Shown: piece after piece, positions 1 through 7,278 of the stretch
Position numbering within the stretch: the stretch's first letter is position 1
Layout of the letters: each line of letters begins with the position of its first letter
DNA from: DASUVJ01 sp036378995
GTDB lineage: Bacteria > Patescibacteriota > Saccharimonadia > Saccharimonadales > Saccharimonadaceae
DNA: 14,787 nt
Direction: 5' to 3'
Assembly (NCBI GenBank): GCA_036378995.1
Contig: DASUVJ010000002.1
Span: 1-14,787, forward strand
Made by a program: the position numbers and the translations under genes
Notes under the pieces: model-generated
What the model was told of the DNA's origin: nothing
The model's input: the letters and a program-made list of their open reading frames with translations, nothing else
The model's database searches: none

Positions 1-468
1 GCAAAACTAACCTTTGATAAGGTATCTAAAAAGAAGGCGACTTCATGTACGCCAGAACTCGCCAAAATCGAAGTTGACGTAGTAAAGTCGCAGGATCCTG
101 TTACGAAGAAGGACGTGTTTGTAGCTCCCGATGGCTACGACGCAACAAAGGATGATGATCTGCACAAATGTGAGGACAACAAGCCAAGTGTCGGCACGCT
201 TGAGGTAAAGAAGTCTAGTGGCAACACTTACTCTATCAGCATTAGTGTCGTCGGCGGTACGCACGCGCTCAAAGAGATTGAAGTCAAGGTTGGCGGTACC
301 GTTATTGCAACGCTTCCGGCCTCGGCAAGCGGCACGTACAGTACTAGTCATACATTCACTGATAACAGTACACAAACAGTTACTGCAACGGTTATAGATA
401 GTGCATACTACAGCGGAGCCAAGTCGCAAAGCGTGACTCCTGGTGGAAGCGGCAGCGGAAACGACTGA
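1..468 (+). CDS. C-terminal part of a secreted protein, probably a class A penicillin-binding protein (5' partial)
   Basis: An open frame enters at base 1 and ends at TGA 466-468, giving 155 residues of the C-terminus. The visible part has a stretch with two Cys (in TSCTPE and HKCEDN) around a VAPDGYDATKDDD segment. A beta-rich, Ig-like module of about 80 residues follows (GTLEVKKSSGNTYSISISV to VTATVID), with a Ser/Gly-rich tail. No transmembrane segment or catalytic motif is present in this fragment. From memory of Patescibacteria genomes, the GYD...DDxHKC segment resembles the tail of large penicillin-binding proteins (transglycosylase/transpeptidase); this is recall, not a search. An internal GTG at 115 could be mistaken for a start, but the frame is open upstream and the protein clearly begins outside the window. 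It could instead be another surface protein with an Ig-like end. Confidence 0.55.
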   Translation, partial: AKLTFDKVSKKKATSCTPELAKIEVDVVKSQDPVTKKDVFVAPDGYDATKDDDLHKCEDNKPSVGTLEVKKSSGNTYSISISVVGGTHALKEIEVKVGGTVIATLPASASGTYSTSHTFTDNSTQTVTATVIDSAYYSGAKSQSVTPGGSGSGND

Positions 469-493
469 AGAGATCGATTCCGTAGGTAACAAT

Positions 494-525
494 AAACCCC
501 CGCAACAAGCGGGGGTTTGATTTTG
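494..525. terminator. Shared terminator between convergent genes
   Basis: A perfect 10-bp stem (AAACCCCCGC at 494-503, GCGGGGGTTT at 509-518) with a 5-nt loop, followed on the plus strand by GATTTTG. It lies 25 bp after the rightward gene's stop and 17 bp from the end of the leftward PIN-TRAM gene. The AAA/TTT ends of the stem give it U-tract character on both strands, so it probably serves both. Confidence 0.85.
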
Positions 526-535
526 TCGATCAGTA

Positions 536-1516
536 CTACATTTTGTCGACGAGATCGATGAGTGCCGCCTCTCGGTCGGCCGAAGTGCGCTGCCTTCGGG
601 GCTGCTGAGGCTTAGGCTGTGAAACAGGCTGCTGGCGTTTTTGCTGATTGCCAGCGGGTCGCTGCTTCTTCGAAGCCGTTCGCTGGTCCCGATCGTCGCT
701 ATGATACACACTTTGCTGAGGCTTATCCTGCCTATCCTGCTTTTCCTGTTTCTGTTTTGGCTTTGGTTCAACGGGTTTTTTACCGGCTGGCTTTTGACGT
801 GGCTGTTGCGGCTGGGCTTTCTCGACACGACGCGCAAACATCATCTTACCCGCTGCGGTTTGCAAACTTCGGATAAATTCGATTTCAACGGATTGTCCGA
901 TAAACTTATTAGAATGCTCAACAACAACCATCGTTCCGTCCGGAAGATAGCCGACACCCTGATGCGAATCCTGACCCTTCTGCACGAGTTCCAACATGAT
1001 TTTCTCACCTGGCAGGTATGCCATACGGAGACTCTGTGCCAGTTCATTAACATTCAGTACAGTAATCCCTTCAACAACAGCGACTTTATTTAGGTTGTAG
1101 TCGATCGTACAGATTGCACCAGTATGTTTTTTGGCGAGCGCGAGCAGTCGCTCATCAACACCTTCTTCGGCTTTGCTGCCATCCTGCAGTATCTCTACGG
1201 CTACCTCGGGCATGTTCTGAAGCTCCGTAACAATATCGAGACCATGGCGAGCACGGGCACGTTTTTCGTGGTCTGCGTTATCGGCTAAAAATTGTAGCTC
1301 CCCAATAACGCTTCGCGGAATAACTAGTGTATCACCGATAAAACCAGACTTTGCGACGGCAATAATGCGGCCATCGATCAACACCGAGGTGTCGACAAAA
1401 ATAGGTCGCGACTGCTTTTTGCCAATATTTTGACGTGGAAGTTTTACGACAAGGTACGTTACCTCCGCTAAAATCGCCAGCAGAGTGACGATTATAAGTA
1501 TTTGAGTTGTTTCCAT
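536..1516 (-). CDS. YacL-like membrane-anchored PIN-TRAM protein with a long basic tail
   Basis: 326 residues. An N-terminal membrane helix (about residues 5-25) is followed by a PIN nuclease fold (about 38-160). The four acidic PIN residues are visible: D42 (FVDTS), E73 (GEL), D121 (VDERL) and D139 (TIDYN). A TRAM domain (about 168-230; GVGYLPDGTMVVVEH) probably binds RNA. The remaining ~95 residues are low-complexity and rich in Gln, Pro, Lys and Arg, so likely disordered and nucleic-acid binding. Bacillus YacL has several membrane helices; only one is seen here. The start is set at ATG 1516, preceded by AGAAAG and 19 bp after the radA stop; an upstream in-frame ATG at 1576 would overlap radA by 41 bp. 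It is the last gene of the clpC-radA unit. The family is a predicted RNase; its substrate is unknown. Confidence 0.9.
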   Translation of the reverse strand: METTQILIIVTLLAILAEVTYLVVKLPRQNIGKKQSRPIFVDTSVLIDGRIIAVAKSGFIGDTLVIPRSVIGELQFLADNADHEKRARARHGLDIVTELQNMPEVAVEILQDGSKAEEGVDERLLALAKKHTGAICTIDYNLNKVAVVEGITVLNVNELAQSLRMAYLPGEKIMLELVQKGQDSHQGVGYLPDGTMVVVEHSNKFIGQSVEIEFIRSLQTAAGKMMFARRVEKAQPQQPRQKPAGKKPVEPKPKQKQEKQDRQDKPQQSVYHSDDRDQRTASKKQRPAGNQQKRQQPVSQPKPQQPRRQRTSADREAALIDLVDKM

Positions 1517-1535
1517 ATTGTTTTCTTTCTGACTA

Positions 1536-2888
1536 CTACTGTAAATAGTCGATGAGGGCTTGGCGCATATCGCCAATGCCTTTTATAAATGAATTCTTTT
1601 GCGCCGGCTTCGGGGCAATTGCCTGGGTAAAGCCTAGCTTCTTTGCTTCTGCTACACGACGATCACCGCTGTGAACGCTGCGTATTTCTCCACCCAAGCC
1701 CACCTCGCCGAACACGACGATTCCGTCATCCAGCCTCTTGCCAGCTGCGGCGCTTGCTATTGCCATACAAATAGCAAGGTCAGCGGCAGGATCACTTAGT
1801 TTTAAACCACCAACGACATTGATATAAATATCTTTGTCTGATAAATTCAGTTTTGTCCGCCGTTCCAATACGGCAATCAAAAGGTTAAGGCGGTTCAGGT
1901 CAAACCCAGAGGCTGTACGCTTAGGATACCCGAAACTAGTTGGATTAACAAGGGCCTGGATCTCTACGAGCAGTGGGCGTGTCCCCTCGAGCGTCGCGAG
2001 TACGACGGACCCGTCAGCGTTCTGGCGTTCCGCGAGAAGCGCTGCAGATGGATTCTCGACAACCCTGAGGCCTTTCTCGTACATTTCAAAAATAGCTGCT
2101 TCATTAGTCGAGCCATAGCGGTTCTTTACCGCACGTACGACCTTAAATCCACCATAGCGGTCTCCTTCAAACTGCAGTACGACGTCAACCAGATGTTCAA
2201 GAACCTTAGGGCCTGCAATACTTCCCTCTTTAGTGACATGCCCCACAAGTACAACCGCTGCACCAGCCTCTTTGGCGGCGCGGATAATAACATTGCTGCT
2301 ATTAGTAATTTGGCTTACTGTACCGGGTGCAGACGTAATCTCATCAAGACTAAGCGTTTGAATAGAGTCAATAACAACCAGTTTGTATGCGCCCGATCTA
2401 ATAGTCGCAGCAATATCATCGGCACTGGTGCTTGCGACAAAATGCAGTTGCTCCTGGTCGTTTGCTCCAAGTCGCTCGGCACGCAGCTTTACTTGCCCCG
2501 CAGACTCCTCGCCGCTCGCGTAAAGCACAGAATGAGCCTTGCCTACTTCCGAGGCAACCTGCAGCAGCAGAGTACTTTTACCGATACCAGGCTGACCGGC
2601 CATGAGCATGACACCACCAGGAAGAATGCCGCCGCCGAGTACGATATCCAGGTCATCATATCCGGTCTGCATGCGAACAGAAGCCTCCTCGTGCTGAATA
2701 GAGCGCATTGTTTGAGGCGTCAATACACGGCCGCTTGACGCACTGCGAGAAACAGCAGATTTGCCCTGCGAAGGAGCAGCCTGCTCTACTAGGGTGTTCC
2801 ACTCGCCACAGTTTTCACACTTGCCCGTCCACTTAGGATAGTTCGCCCCGCAGTTTTGGCATATAAATTGAGATTTGCTTTTTGCCAC
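1536..2888 (-). CDS. radA: DNA repair/recombination protein RadA (Sms)
   Basis: 450 residues, the usual RadA length. The order is canonical. An N-terminal C4 zinc finger has Cys at 10, 13, 24 and 27. A RecA-like ATPase follows, with Walker A GQPGIGKS (98-105) and Walker B VVIDS (about 171-175). The RadA signature appears as KNRYG (255-259; canonical KNRFG). A C-terminal Lon-protease-like domain (about 290-450) lacks protease use in this family. RadA is a DnaB-like helicase that extends strand exchange and processes recombination intermediates in the cytoplasm. The start is GTG at 2888 with GAGGG upstream. It follows the HExxH gene by 29 bp and is followed 19 bp later by the PIN-TRAM gene. The clpC, radA, yacL order is conserved from Firmicutes, supporting one stress-linked operon. 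Confidence 0.97.
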   Translation of the reverse strand: MAKSKSQFICQNCGANYPKWTGKCENCGEWNTLVEQAAPSQGKSAVSRSASSGRVLTPQTMRSIQHEEASVRMQTGYDDLDIVLGGGILPGGVMLMAGQPGIGKSTLLLQVASEVGKAHSVLYASGEESAGQVKLRAERLGANDQEQLHFVASTSADDIAATIRSGAYKLVVIDSIQTLSLDEITSAPGTVSQITNSSNVIIRAAKEAGAAVVLVGHVTKEGSIAGPKVLEHLVDVVLQFEGDRYGGFKVVRAVKNRYGSTNEAAIFEMYEKGLRVVENPSAALLAERQNADGSVVLATLEGTRPLLVEIQALVNPTSFGYPKRTASGFDLNRLNLLIAVLERRTKLNLSDKDIYINVVGGLKLSDPAADLAICMAIASAAAGKRLDDGIVVFGEVGLGGEIRSVHSGDRRVAEAKKLGFTQAIAPKPAQKNSFIKGIGDMRQALIDYLQ

Positions 2889-2917
2889 TATGCCCTCATT
2901 ATATCATCTGTTATCAG

Positions 2918-3916
2918 CTATAAGCTCGGCGCAGGAGCAAGACTACTGTTAATGCTCCGGTTGAGCTCTTCTGATTGAGCCGCTATTGTCGAGAGTTCCT
3001 GACGAAGCGCCTCGTATTCCTGAATAGCGTCATTCAAGTTCGTTCGCGTCTGCTCAAGCTGATTCGTGCGCGAGATCAGTTCATTGCGCTCGTTTTCAAA
3101 CTGTGCCTGACTATCAAAGCCGCCGTTTTCTGCGCGTGAATTGAACCGCTGGATGTCTTCGTTCAGACGCTCAACATCCGCATTGTACGCAGCCGTCCCT
3201 TCTTCGATCGTGTTACCGAGATCATGAAGTCGTGTTGATAATTCCTCTGCACGGTCCTGCAACCCTTCAAACACGGCACTATAAGAATCGTGCAGCTTTG
3301 TCACCTTGCTACGATCAGCGAAGTAACGCGAAAAATACTTTTCAAGCTCCGGACTAAGCGAAGCTATCTCTGCCCCGAGCACCGAATGCAGTTCATTGTT
3401 TTGCTGCCCCGGCTCGGTACGTTCGTAAAACGCCATGCGCTCGGCAAGGTCTTTATCACCTTTTAATTTTTGATACTCCGCGTCAAGCAGCCCGTCTATC
3501 CGACTACGCTCCGAATCCGAAAGCCGTTCATATGCCGCATGGAGCATTTCATGAGCGGCCGTAACTGCCTTAATACCATTTAGCCGCTCATCGGTTACGT
3601 TATAAATATAGATCTTGCGGCTGCTATAACAGCCTAAAATTGCCGCACTCGCTTCTGCTCGTCCGCACTTAGTGTTAAAGTCCTGCGTGCTTTCAAGCGA
3701 CGGCTGGCTCGCGTAATAGTAGAACCTTCCAGTGCCGCTCATACCCGACTGATCGGCAAAACTTTGAATTTCCGCGCTGGGTTTAAATTGCCAGACGGTT
3801 ATCTGGTCAACGACTTGCTGACGATTTGCGATAAGAAGTACGGCGACAAGAAGTGACAGTGCAATCAGCAATAAGCTGACGGCATGGCCTTTTGATCTAT
3901 GCTTCGCGTACCACAT
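2918..3916 (-). CDS. Membrane-anchored protein with HExxH motif and C-terminal coiled coil
   Basis: 332 residues. An N-terminal membrane segment (about 12-30) is followed by an extracytoplasmic-looking domain with two Cys (84 and 96, possibly a disulfide). The zinc-metallopeptidase-like motif HEMLH (122-126) sits in a helix (TAAHEMLHAAYE). NELHSVLGAE (174-183) supplies a plausible third acidic ligand about 57 residues downstream, as in gluzincin-type enzymes. Residues about 207-320 are a long coiled coil, ending in a short Pro/Ala tail. I do not recognise a named family; peptidase activity is inferred from the motif only. The ATG at 3916 overlaps the end of clpC by 20 bp, suggesting translational coupling. 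It occupies the space between clpC and radA, so a role in envelope proteostasis under heat-shock control is plausible. Confidence 0.75.
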   Translation of the reverse strand: MWYAKHRSKGHAVSLLLIALSLLVAVLLIANRQQVVDQITVWQFKPSAEIQSFADQSGMSGTGRFYYYASQPSLESTQDFNTKCGRAEASAAILGCYSSRKIYIYNVTDERLNGIKAVTAAHEMLHAAYERLSDSERSRIDGLLDAEYQKLKGDKDLAERMAFYERTEPGQQNNELHSVLGAEIASLSPELEKYFSRYFADRSKVTKLHDSYSAVFEGLQDRAEELSTRLHDLGNTIEEGTAAYNADVERLNEDIQRFNSRAENGGFDSQAQFENERNELISRTNQLEQTRTNLNDAIQEYEALRQELSTIAAQSEELNRSINSSLAPAPSL

Positions 3917-6374
3917 TAACGACGATCTTCCCCTTTTGCATGCCTACTTCAAGCACGCTACCCTTTTCATACTCTCCTGATAATATACCATCAGCAATCG
4001 TATGTTCAAGATCATCCTGAATAACCCTGCGAAGCGGACGGGCGCCGAACTTCTCGTCATGGCCCTTACTTACTAAGTGACGCTTCGCCGCAGGACTAAT
4101 CGTTAAGTGAATACCCTTTCGAATGAGACGTTCCTGAAGCTCTGCGATAAGATTATCGAAGATTTTTCCGACTTCTTTTCGAGTAAGTGCCCGGAAGGTT
4201 ACGATAGCGTCAAACCGGTTAATCAGCTCGGGGCGCATCATTCGCGATAATGCCTCGTTCGCCGCAGACTCGTTCTCTTCATGTGCCCTATCGAGTTCCT
4301 GGTGATCCCCACGGGTTTTTGCGTGGAATCCGAGACTCGACTCCTTCATCATCCTGTCGGCGCCAAGGTTACTCGTTAGAATAATGATGGCGTTTTTAAA
4401 GCTTACCGTGCGACCCTTAGCATCAGTCAATGTGCCATCCTCGAGTAGTTGAAGTAGCAACTGAAAGACTTCAGGGTGCGCCTTCTCAATCTCATCGAAG
4501 AGCACTACGCTGTACGGCTGCCGGCGTATTTTATCAGTTAGTTGGCCGCCGTCCTCGTAGCCGACATATCCGGCCGGTGCACCGAGAAGACGGCTCGTAT
4601 TATGGCGTTCTCCAAACTCACTCATGTCAATTTTAATGAGCGCGTCGTCACTGCCGAATACTTCACGTGCCAGCACTTTGGCAAGTTCCGTTTTACCAAC
4701 CCCAGTCGGACCCATGAATACAAACGAGCCAATCGGCCGCCTCTGGCTGGCAACACCGCTTCGCGAACGGCGGATCGCACGCGAGACTTTTTCTACGGCC
4801 TCTTTTTGACCGACAATATATTTACCGAGGTGTTTTTCAAGACTACGAAGCAAACGAGCTTCAGATTTTTGAACACGCTTTACCGGGATTCCTGTCATGG
4901 TCGCGATAGCGTGCGCGATGTCTTCGTCCTTCAGTTCGATTGGCTGCTTTTTCTCGAAGTCTTCGCGGGTTTCTTCGATCTTTGCGGTAATCTGGCTGAT
5001 CCTGGTTTTATAAAGAGCTGCCCGCTCGTAGTCTTCGCCGACAACGGCATCTTCCATCTTTTCGTTCAGATTTTTTAGTTGCCGAGAAAAATCACGCAGT
5101 TTGCTTGGGCCGCGTCCGGCTTTCACCCGTACGAGCGCTGCCGCTTCATCAATCACGTCAATGGCCTTGTCCGGCATGAAACGCTCGCTCACATAGCGGT
5201 CTGCCATATACACCGCATCCTCAAGTACCTCATCACTCATCGAAACGCCGTGATGCTTTTCGTAGTAGCTGCGAAGACCCTTGATGATTGCAATAGTATC
5301 GCGGAGTTTTGGCTCGGGAACAACAATTGTCTGGAAGCGGCGTTCAAGCGCACTATCTTTTTCGATGTGTTTACGGTACTCGTCAAGCGTCGTCGCACCA
5401 ATCATATGAAGTTCACCGCGAGCAAGCGCGGGCTTTAGCATGTTTGCCGCGTCGAGCGCGCCTTCTGCTGCACCAGCGCCAACCAAAAGATGCAATTCAT
5501 CAATGAACACAATAACGTTCTTGCTTGCACGCAGCTCATCAACAACCTTCTTCAAGCGCTCCTCAAATTCACCGCGGTATTTCGTACCGGCAATCATAGC
5601 GGCAAGATCAAGCTGAATGACACGCTTATCAAGCAGGTGGTCCGGCACCTCCTCCCGTGCAATGCGCTGCGCCAGTCCCTCGACAATAGCCGTTTTACCA
5701 ACACCCGGCTCACCGATCAGTACAGGGTTGTTTTTTGTGCGCCTGCTGAGAATAGTGATCATACGTTCCTGCTGGGCATCGCGCCCAATCACCGGATCAA
5801 GCTCACCTCGGCCAGCCTTAGCGGTCAAATCAGTACCAAACGTGCCGAGTGCACCGCCACCCGAACTGCGTTTTTTCGTGCCCGTACCCTGGGCATCTTC
5901 AGCCTCGGCATAGGCGTTGTTCTGACGATCAAAGAATTCTTCCAGCTCGCTTGTCAAATGTGAGACATCAACATTCATATCCCTCAGAAGCACCGTAGCC
6001 CGCGCATTCTTCTGGCTCAGGATGCTATAAAGAATGTGTTCCGTACCCAGAAACTCCTGGTGAAATTCCTGCGCGACCTCCCAGCTCATTTTGAGAGTAA
6101 GCTTTGCCGTCTCCGACAGACCCTTTGCCCCGGTACTGACGATAAGCGTACGCGGCGTCAGGTTAAGGGCGAGCTCGGCACGGTCAAGCGTTACGCCTGC
6201 GTCCGCCAGAACTTTTGCTCCCACAGAAGAGCCTTGAGCAAGAACACCAAGAAGCAGGTGCTCGGTACCGATATATGCGCTGCCATAGCCACGGGCAATG
6301 GCGTCCGCATGCTGCAGGCTGGTGCGAGCATTATCGGTCAAATGCGATACGAATTCTGCGAAATCGTCTGCCAT
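3897..6374 (-). CDS. clpC: ClpC-type AAA+ unfoldase
   Basis: 825 residues, the typical ClpC size. Two N-terminal Clp repeats (about 1-150) are followed by AAA D1 with Walker A GEPGVGKT (221-228) and Walker B VFIDE (289-293). A UVR-type middle segment (about 426-465) marks ClpC rather than ClpA or ClpB. AAA D2 has Walker A GPTGVGKT (555-562) and Walker B VVLFDE (623-628), and the D2 small domain ends the protein. The LGF tripeptide (681-683) matches the ClpP-docking loop, so it should feed substrates to ClpP, which is not in this window. The start is ATG 6374; GGAGG (6390-6394) lies 15 nt upstream, rather far. An in-frame ATG at 6452 lies upstream of the promoter's -10 box and cannot be used. 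It is first gene of the operon and is controlled by the CIRCE element. Confidence 0.97.
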   Translation of the reverse strand: MADDFAEFVSHLTDNARTSLQHADAIARGYGSAYIGTEHLLLGVLAQGSSVGAKVLADAGVTLDRAELALNLTPRTLIVSTGAKGLSETAKLTLKMSWEVAQEFHQEFLGTEHILYSILSQKNARATVLLRDMNVDVSHLTSELEEFFDRQNNAYAEAEDAQGTGTKKRSSGGGALGTFGTDLTAKAGRGELDPVIGRDAQQERMITILSRRTKNNPVLIGEPGVGKTAIVEGLAQRIAREEVPDHLLDKRVIQLDLAAMIAGTKYRGEFEERLKKVVDELRASKNVIVFIDELHLLVGAGAAEGALDAANMLKPALARGELHMIGATTLDEYRKHIEKDSALERRFQTIVVPEPKLRDTIAIIKGLRSYYEKHHGVSMSDEVLEDAVYMADRYVSERFMPDKAIDVIDEAAALVRVKAGRGPSKLRDFSRQLKNLNEKMEDAVVGEDYERAALYKTRISQITAKIEETREDFEKKQPIELKDEDIAHAIATMTGIPVKRVQKSEARLLRSLEKHLGKYIVGQKEAVEKVSRAIRRSRSGVASQRRPIGSFVFMGPTGVGKTELAKVLAREVFGSDDALIKIDMSEFGERHNTSRLLGAPAGYVGYEDGGQLTDKIRRQPYSVVLFDEIEKAHPEVFQLLLQLLEDGTLTDAKGRTVSFKNAIIILTSNLGADRMMKESSLGFHAKTRGDHQELDRAHEENESAANEALSRMMRPELINRFDAIVTFRALTRKEVGKIFDNLIAELQERLIRKGIHLTISPAAKRHLVSKGHDEKFGARPLRRVIQDDLEHTIADGILSGEYEKGSVLEVGMQKGKIVVNVVREA

Positions 6375-6441
6375 AGTTCTATTATCAATCCTCCATCCGG
6401 CGAGCGCAAGCTTTACTGCGCGGATAGCCGTTACTATATTT

Positions 6442-6471
6442 AGTATATACAAAAATTAGCACTCCGGTCAA
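6442..6471 (-). promoter_or_regulatory. clpC promoter
   Basis: On the minus strand, -35 TTGACC (6466-6471) is followed by an 18-bp spacer and -10 TATACT (6442-6447). The expected start point is near 6435, leaving a leader of about 60 nt before clpC. The -35 hexamer lies inside the CIRCE spacer, so a bound repressor would block polymerase. Confidence 0.8.
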
Positions 6472-6482
6472 GGGAGTGCTAA
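6456..6482. promoter_or_regulatory. CIRCE operator (HrcA binding site)
   Basis: TTAGCACTC (6456-6464), 9-bp spacer, GAGTGCTAA (6474-6482): an exact match to the CIRCE consensus with the canonical N9 spacer. CIRCE is the operator of the heat-shock repressor HrcA. It overlaps the clpC promoter. Read leftward, the same hairpin is followed by TTTTTG, so it may also act as a terminator for the gene ending at 6499. Confidence 0.95.
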
Positions 6483-6498
6483 TTCTGTTTCATACTCT

Positions 6499-6768
6499 CT
6501 ATTTAACAGCTGGCTTGTTGCCGCCGCGCATCATGCGCATCAGCCACAAGGCGATAACCGCACCGAGCAGCGCTACGAGGAAGCTCCAGAGATTGAATCC
6601 AGTGATGCCTTCGCCACCGAGTGCACCCACAAGGAAACCTCCGATGAGAGCACCAATAATACCTACGACGATATTACCAAGCAGCCCTTGCTGTGCGTTG
6701 TTCCCCATGATCATGGAGGCTACCCAGCCCGCCAATCCACCTAGTACGATCCATCCAATGATTCCCAT
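6499..6768 (-). CDS. GlsB/YeaQ/YmgE-family small membrane protein
   Basis: 89 residues, almost all hydrophobic, with three predicted membrane helices (about 3-21, 29-50 and 60-78). The Gly-rich pattern (GWIVLGGLAGWVAS, then GNIVVGIIGALIGG) is typical of the transglycosylase-associated/GlsB family, small inner-membrane proteins linked to stress responses; no enzymatic role is established. A strong ribosome binding site (GGAGGAGG) precedes ATG 6768. It has its own promoter and ends 16 bp before the CIRCE element of clpC, so readthrough into clpC depends on whether that hairpin terminates. Confidence 0.9.
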   Translation of the reverse strand: MGIIGWIVLGGLAGWVASMIMGNNAQQGLLGNIVVGIIGALIGGFLVGALGGEGITGFNLWSFLVALLGAVIALWLMRMMRGGNKPAVK

Positions 6769-6806
6769 GTTACATCCTCCTCCTTGGATTTACCTGTTGT
6801 GCTTTT

Positions 6807-6812
6807 ATTATA
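6807..6812 (-). promoter_or_regulatory. Extended -10 promoter of the GlsB-family gene
   Basis: On the minus strand TGGTATAAT gives an extended -10 (TATAAT at 6807-6812 with upstream TG). No convincing -35 is seen at 16-18 bp. A short inverted repeat, TGCAA (6828-6832) and TTGCA (6839-6843), lies in the -35 region and could be an operator. Confidence 0.55.
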
Positions 6813-6855
6813 CCACGTTCTGCTATATGCAAACGTACTTGCAACAGAGGTAGAA

Positions 6856-7278
6856 CTATTCTGTGACTGTTAAAACACCCGTGTCTTCGTCTTTCAGATG
6901 ATTATGAAATCCCCACTCTCCAGCTTTTGTCAGTGCCAGCATACCTGACTCACCCGGCTCCAAAGTATCCATATTGAGTTCCGGATTATCCCTATGCGTC
7001 GGATGACTGTCCGACGAAAACTGGAGCCCATTAGCGGATTCATTCACTACCCGTAATGTATCACCCTTTTTAGCAGTTACATTCTTGGGCTCAAATCCAC
7101 TATCGGTGTACATAACAGTTACCTCTTTACCCGAGGCACTAGGGCTTTGCTTAGTTGACGAATCCGTCGATGGAGGCGCCGATGCTTGCTGGGATGGTTG
7201 GAGCATCATCCATGCAGTCGCAGCCCCTACAATTAATACTCCTGCGATGATAATAATCACTACCGTGCGCTTATTCAT
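6856..7278 (-). CDS. Membrane-anchored cupredoxin-like protein lacking the copper-ligand Cys
   Basis: 140 residues. An N-terminal signal anchor (about 5-26) and a Ser/Thr/Pro/Gln linker (about 28-50) lead to a small beta domain (51-140). That domain follows the cupredoxin pattern: FEPKNVTAKKGDTLRVVN, then EPGESGML, then GEWGFHNHLKDEDTGVLTV. Four His could bind metal: H92, H95, H125 and H127. The usual C-x(2-4)-H of blue copper proteins is replaced by FHNH and the domain has no Cys, so a type-1 copper site is unlikely; a His-rich type-2-like site or another role fits better. It starts at ATG 7278 with GGAGG, and the ATG overlaps the upstream gene's TGA (ATGA). The two are probably co-translated. 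Confidence 0.8.
   Translation of the reverse strand: MNKRTVVIIIIAGVLIVGAATAWMMLQPSQQASAPPSTDSSTKQSPSASGKEVTVMYTDSGFEPKNVTAKKGDTLRVVNESANGLQFSSDSHPTHRDNPELNMDTLEPGESGMLALTKAGEWGFHNHLKDEDTGVLTVTE

Noticed and set aside
43..837. Minus-strand 264-codon open frame across the penicillin-binding-protein tail and the PIN-TRAM gene
   Set aside because: It crosses a strong terminator and runs in another frame through a gene with clear PIN-TRAM motifs; its composition is Ser/Arg/Cys-rich, as expected of a shadow frame.
2900..2905. Internal -10 (TATAAT, minus strand) before radA
   Set aside because: No convincing -35 at 16-18 bp, and the predicted start point would fall inside or after the GAGGG ribosome binding site; radA is more simply read from the clpC operon.
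4542..5078. Plus-strand 178-codon frame inside clpC
   Set aside because: clpC is intact and fully explained by conserved domains here; the frame is a shadow.
6375..6452. Longer clpC start at 6452
   Set aside because: That codon lies upstream of the clpC -10 box and would not be in the mRNA; ClpC proteins normally begin at the conserved Clp-repeat segment following ATG 6374.
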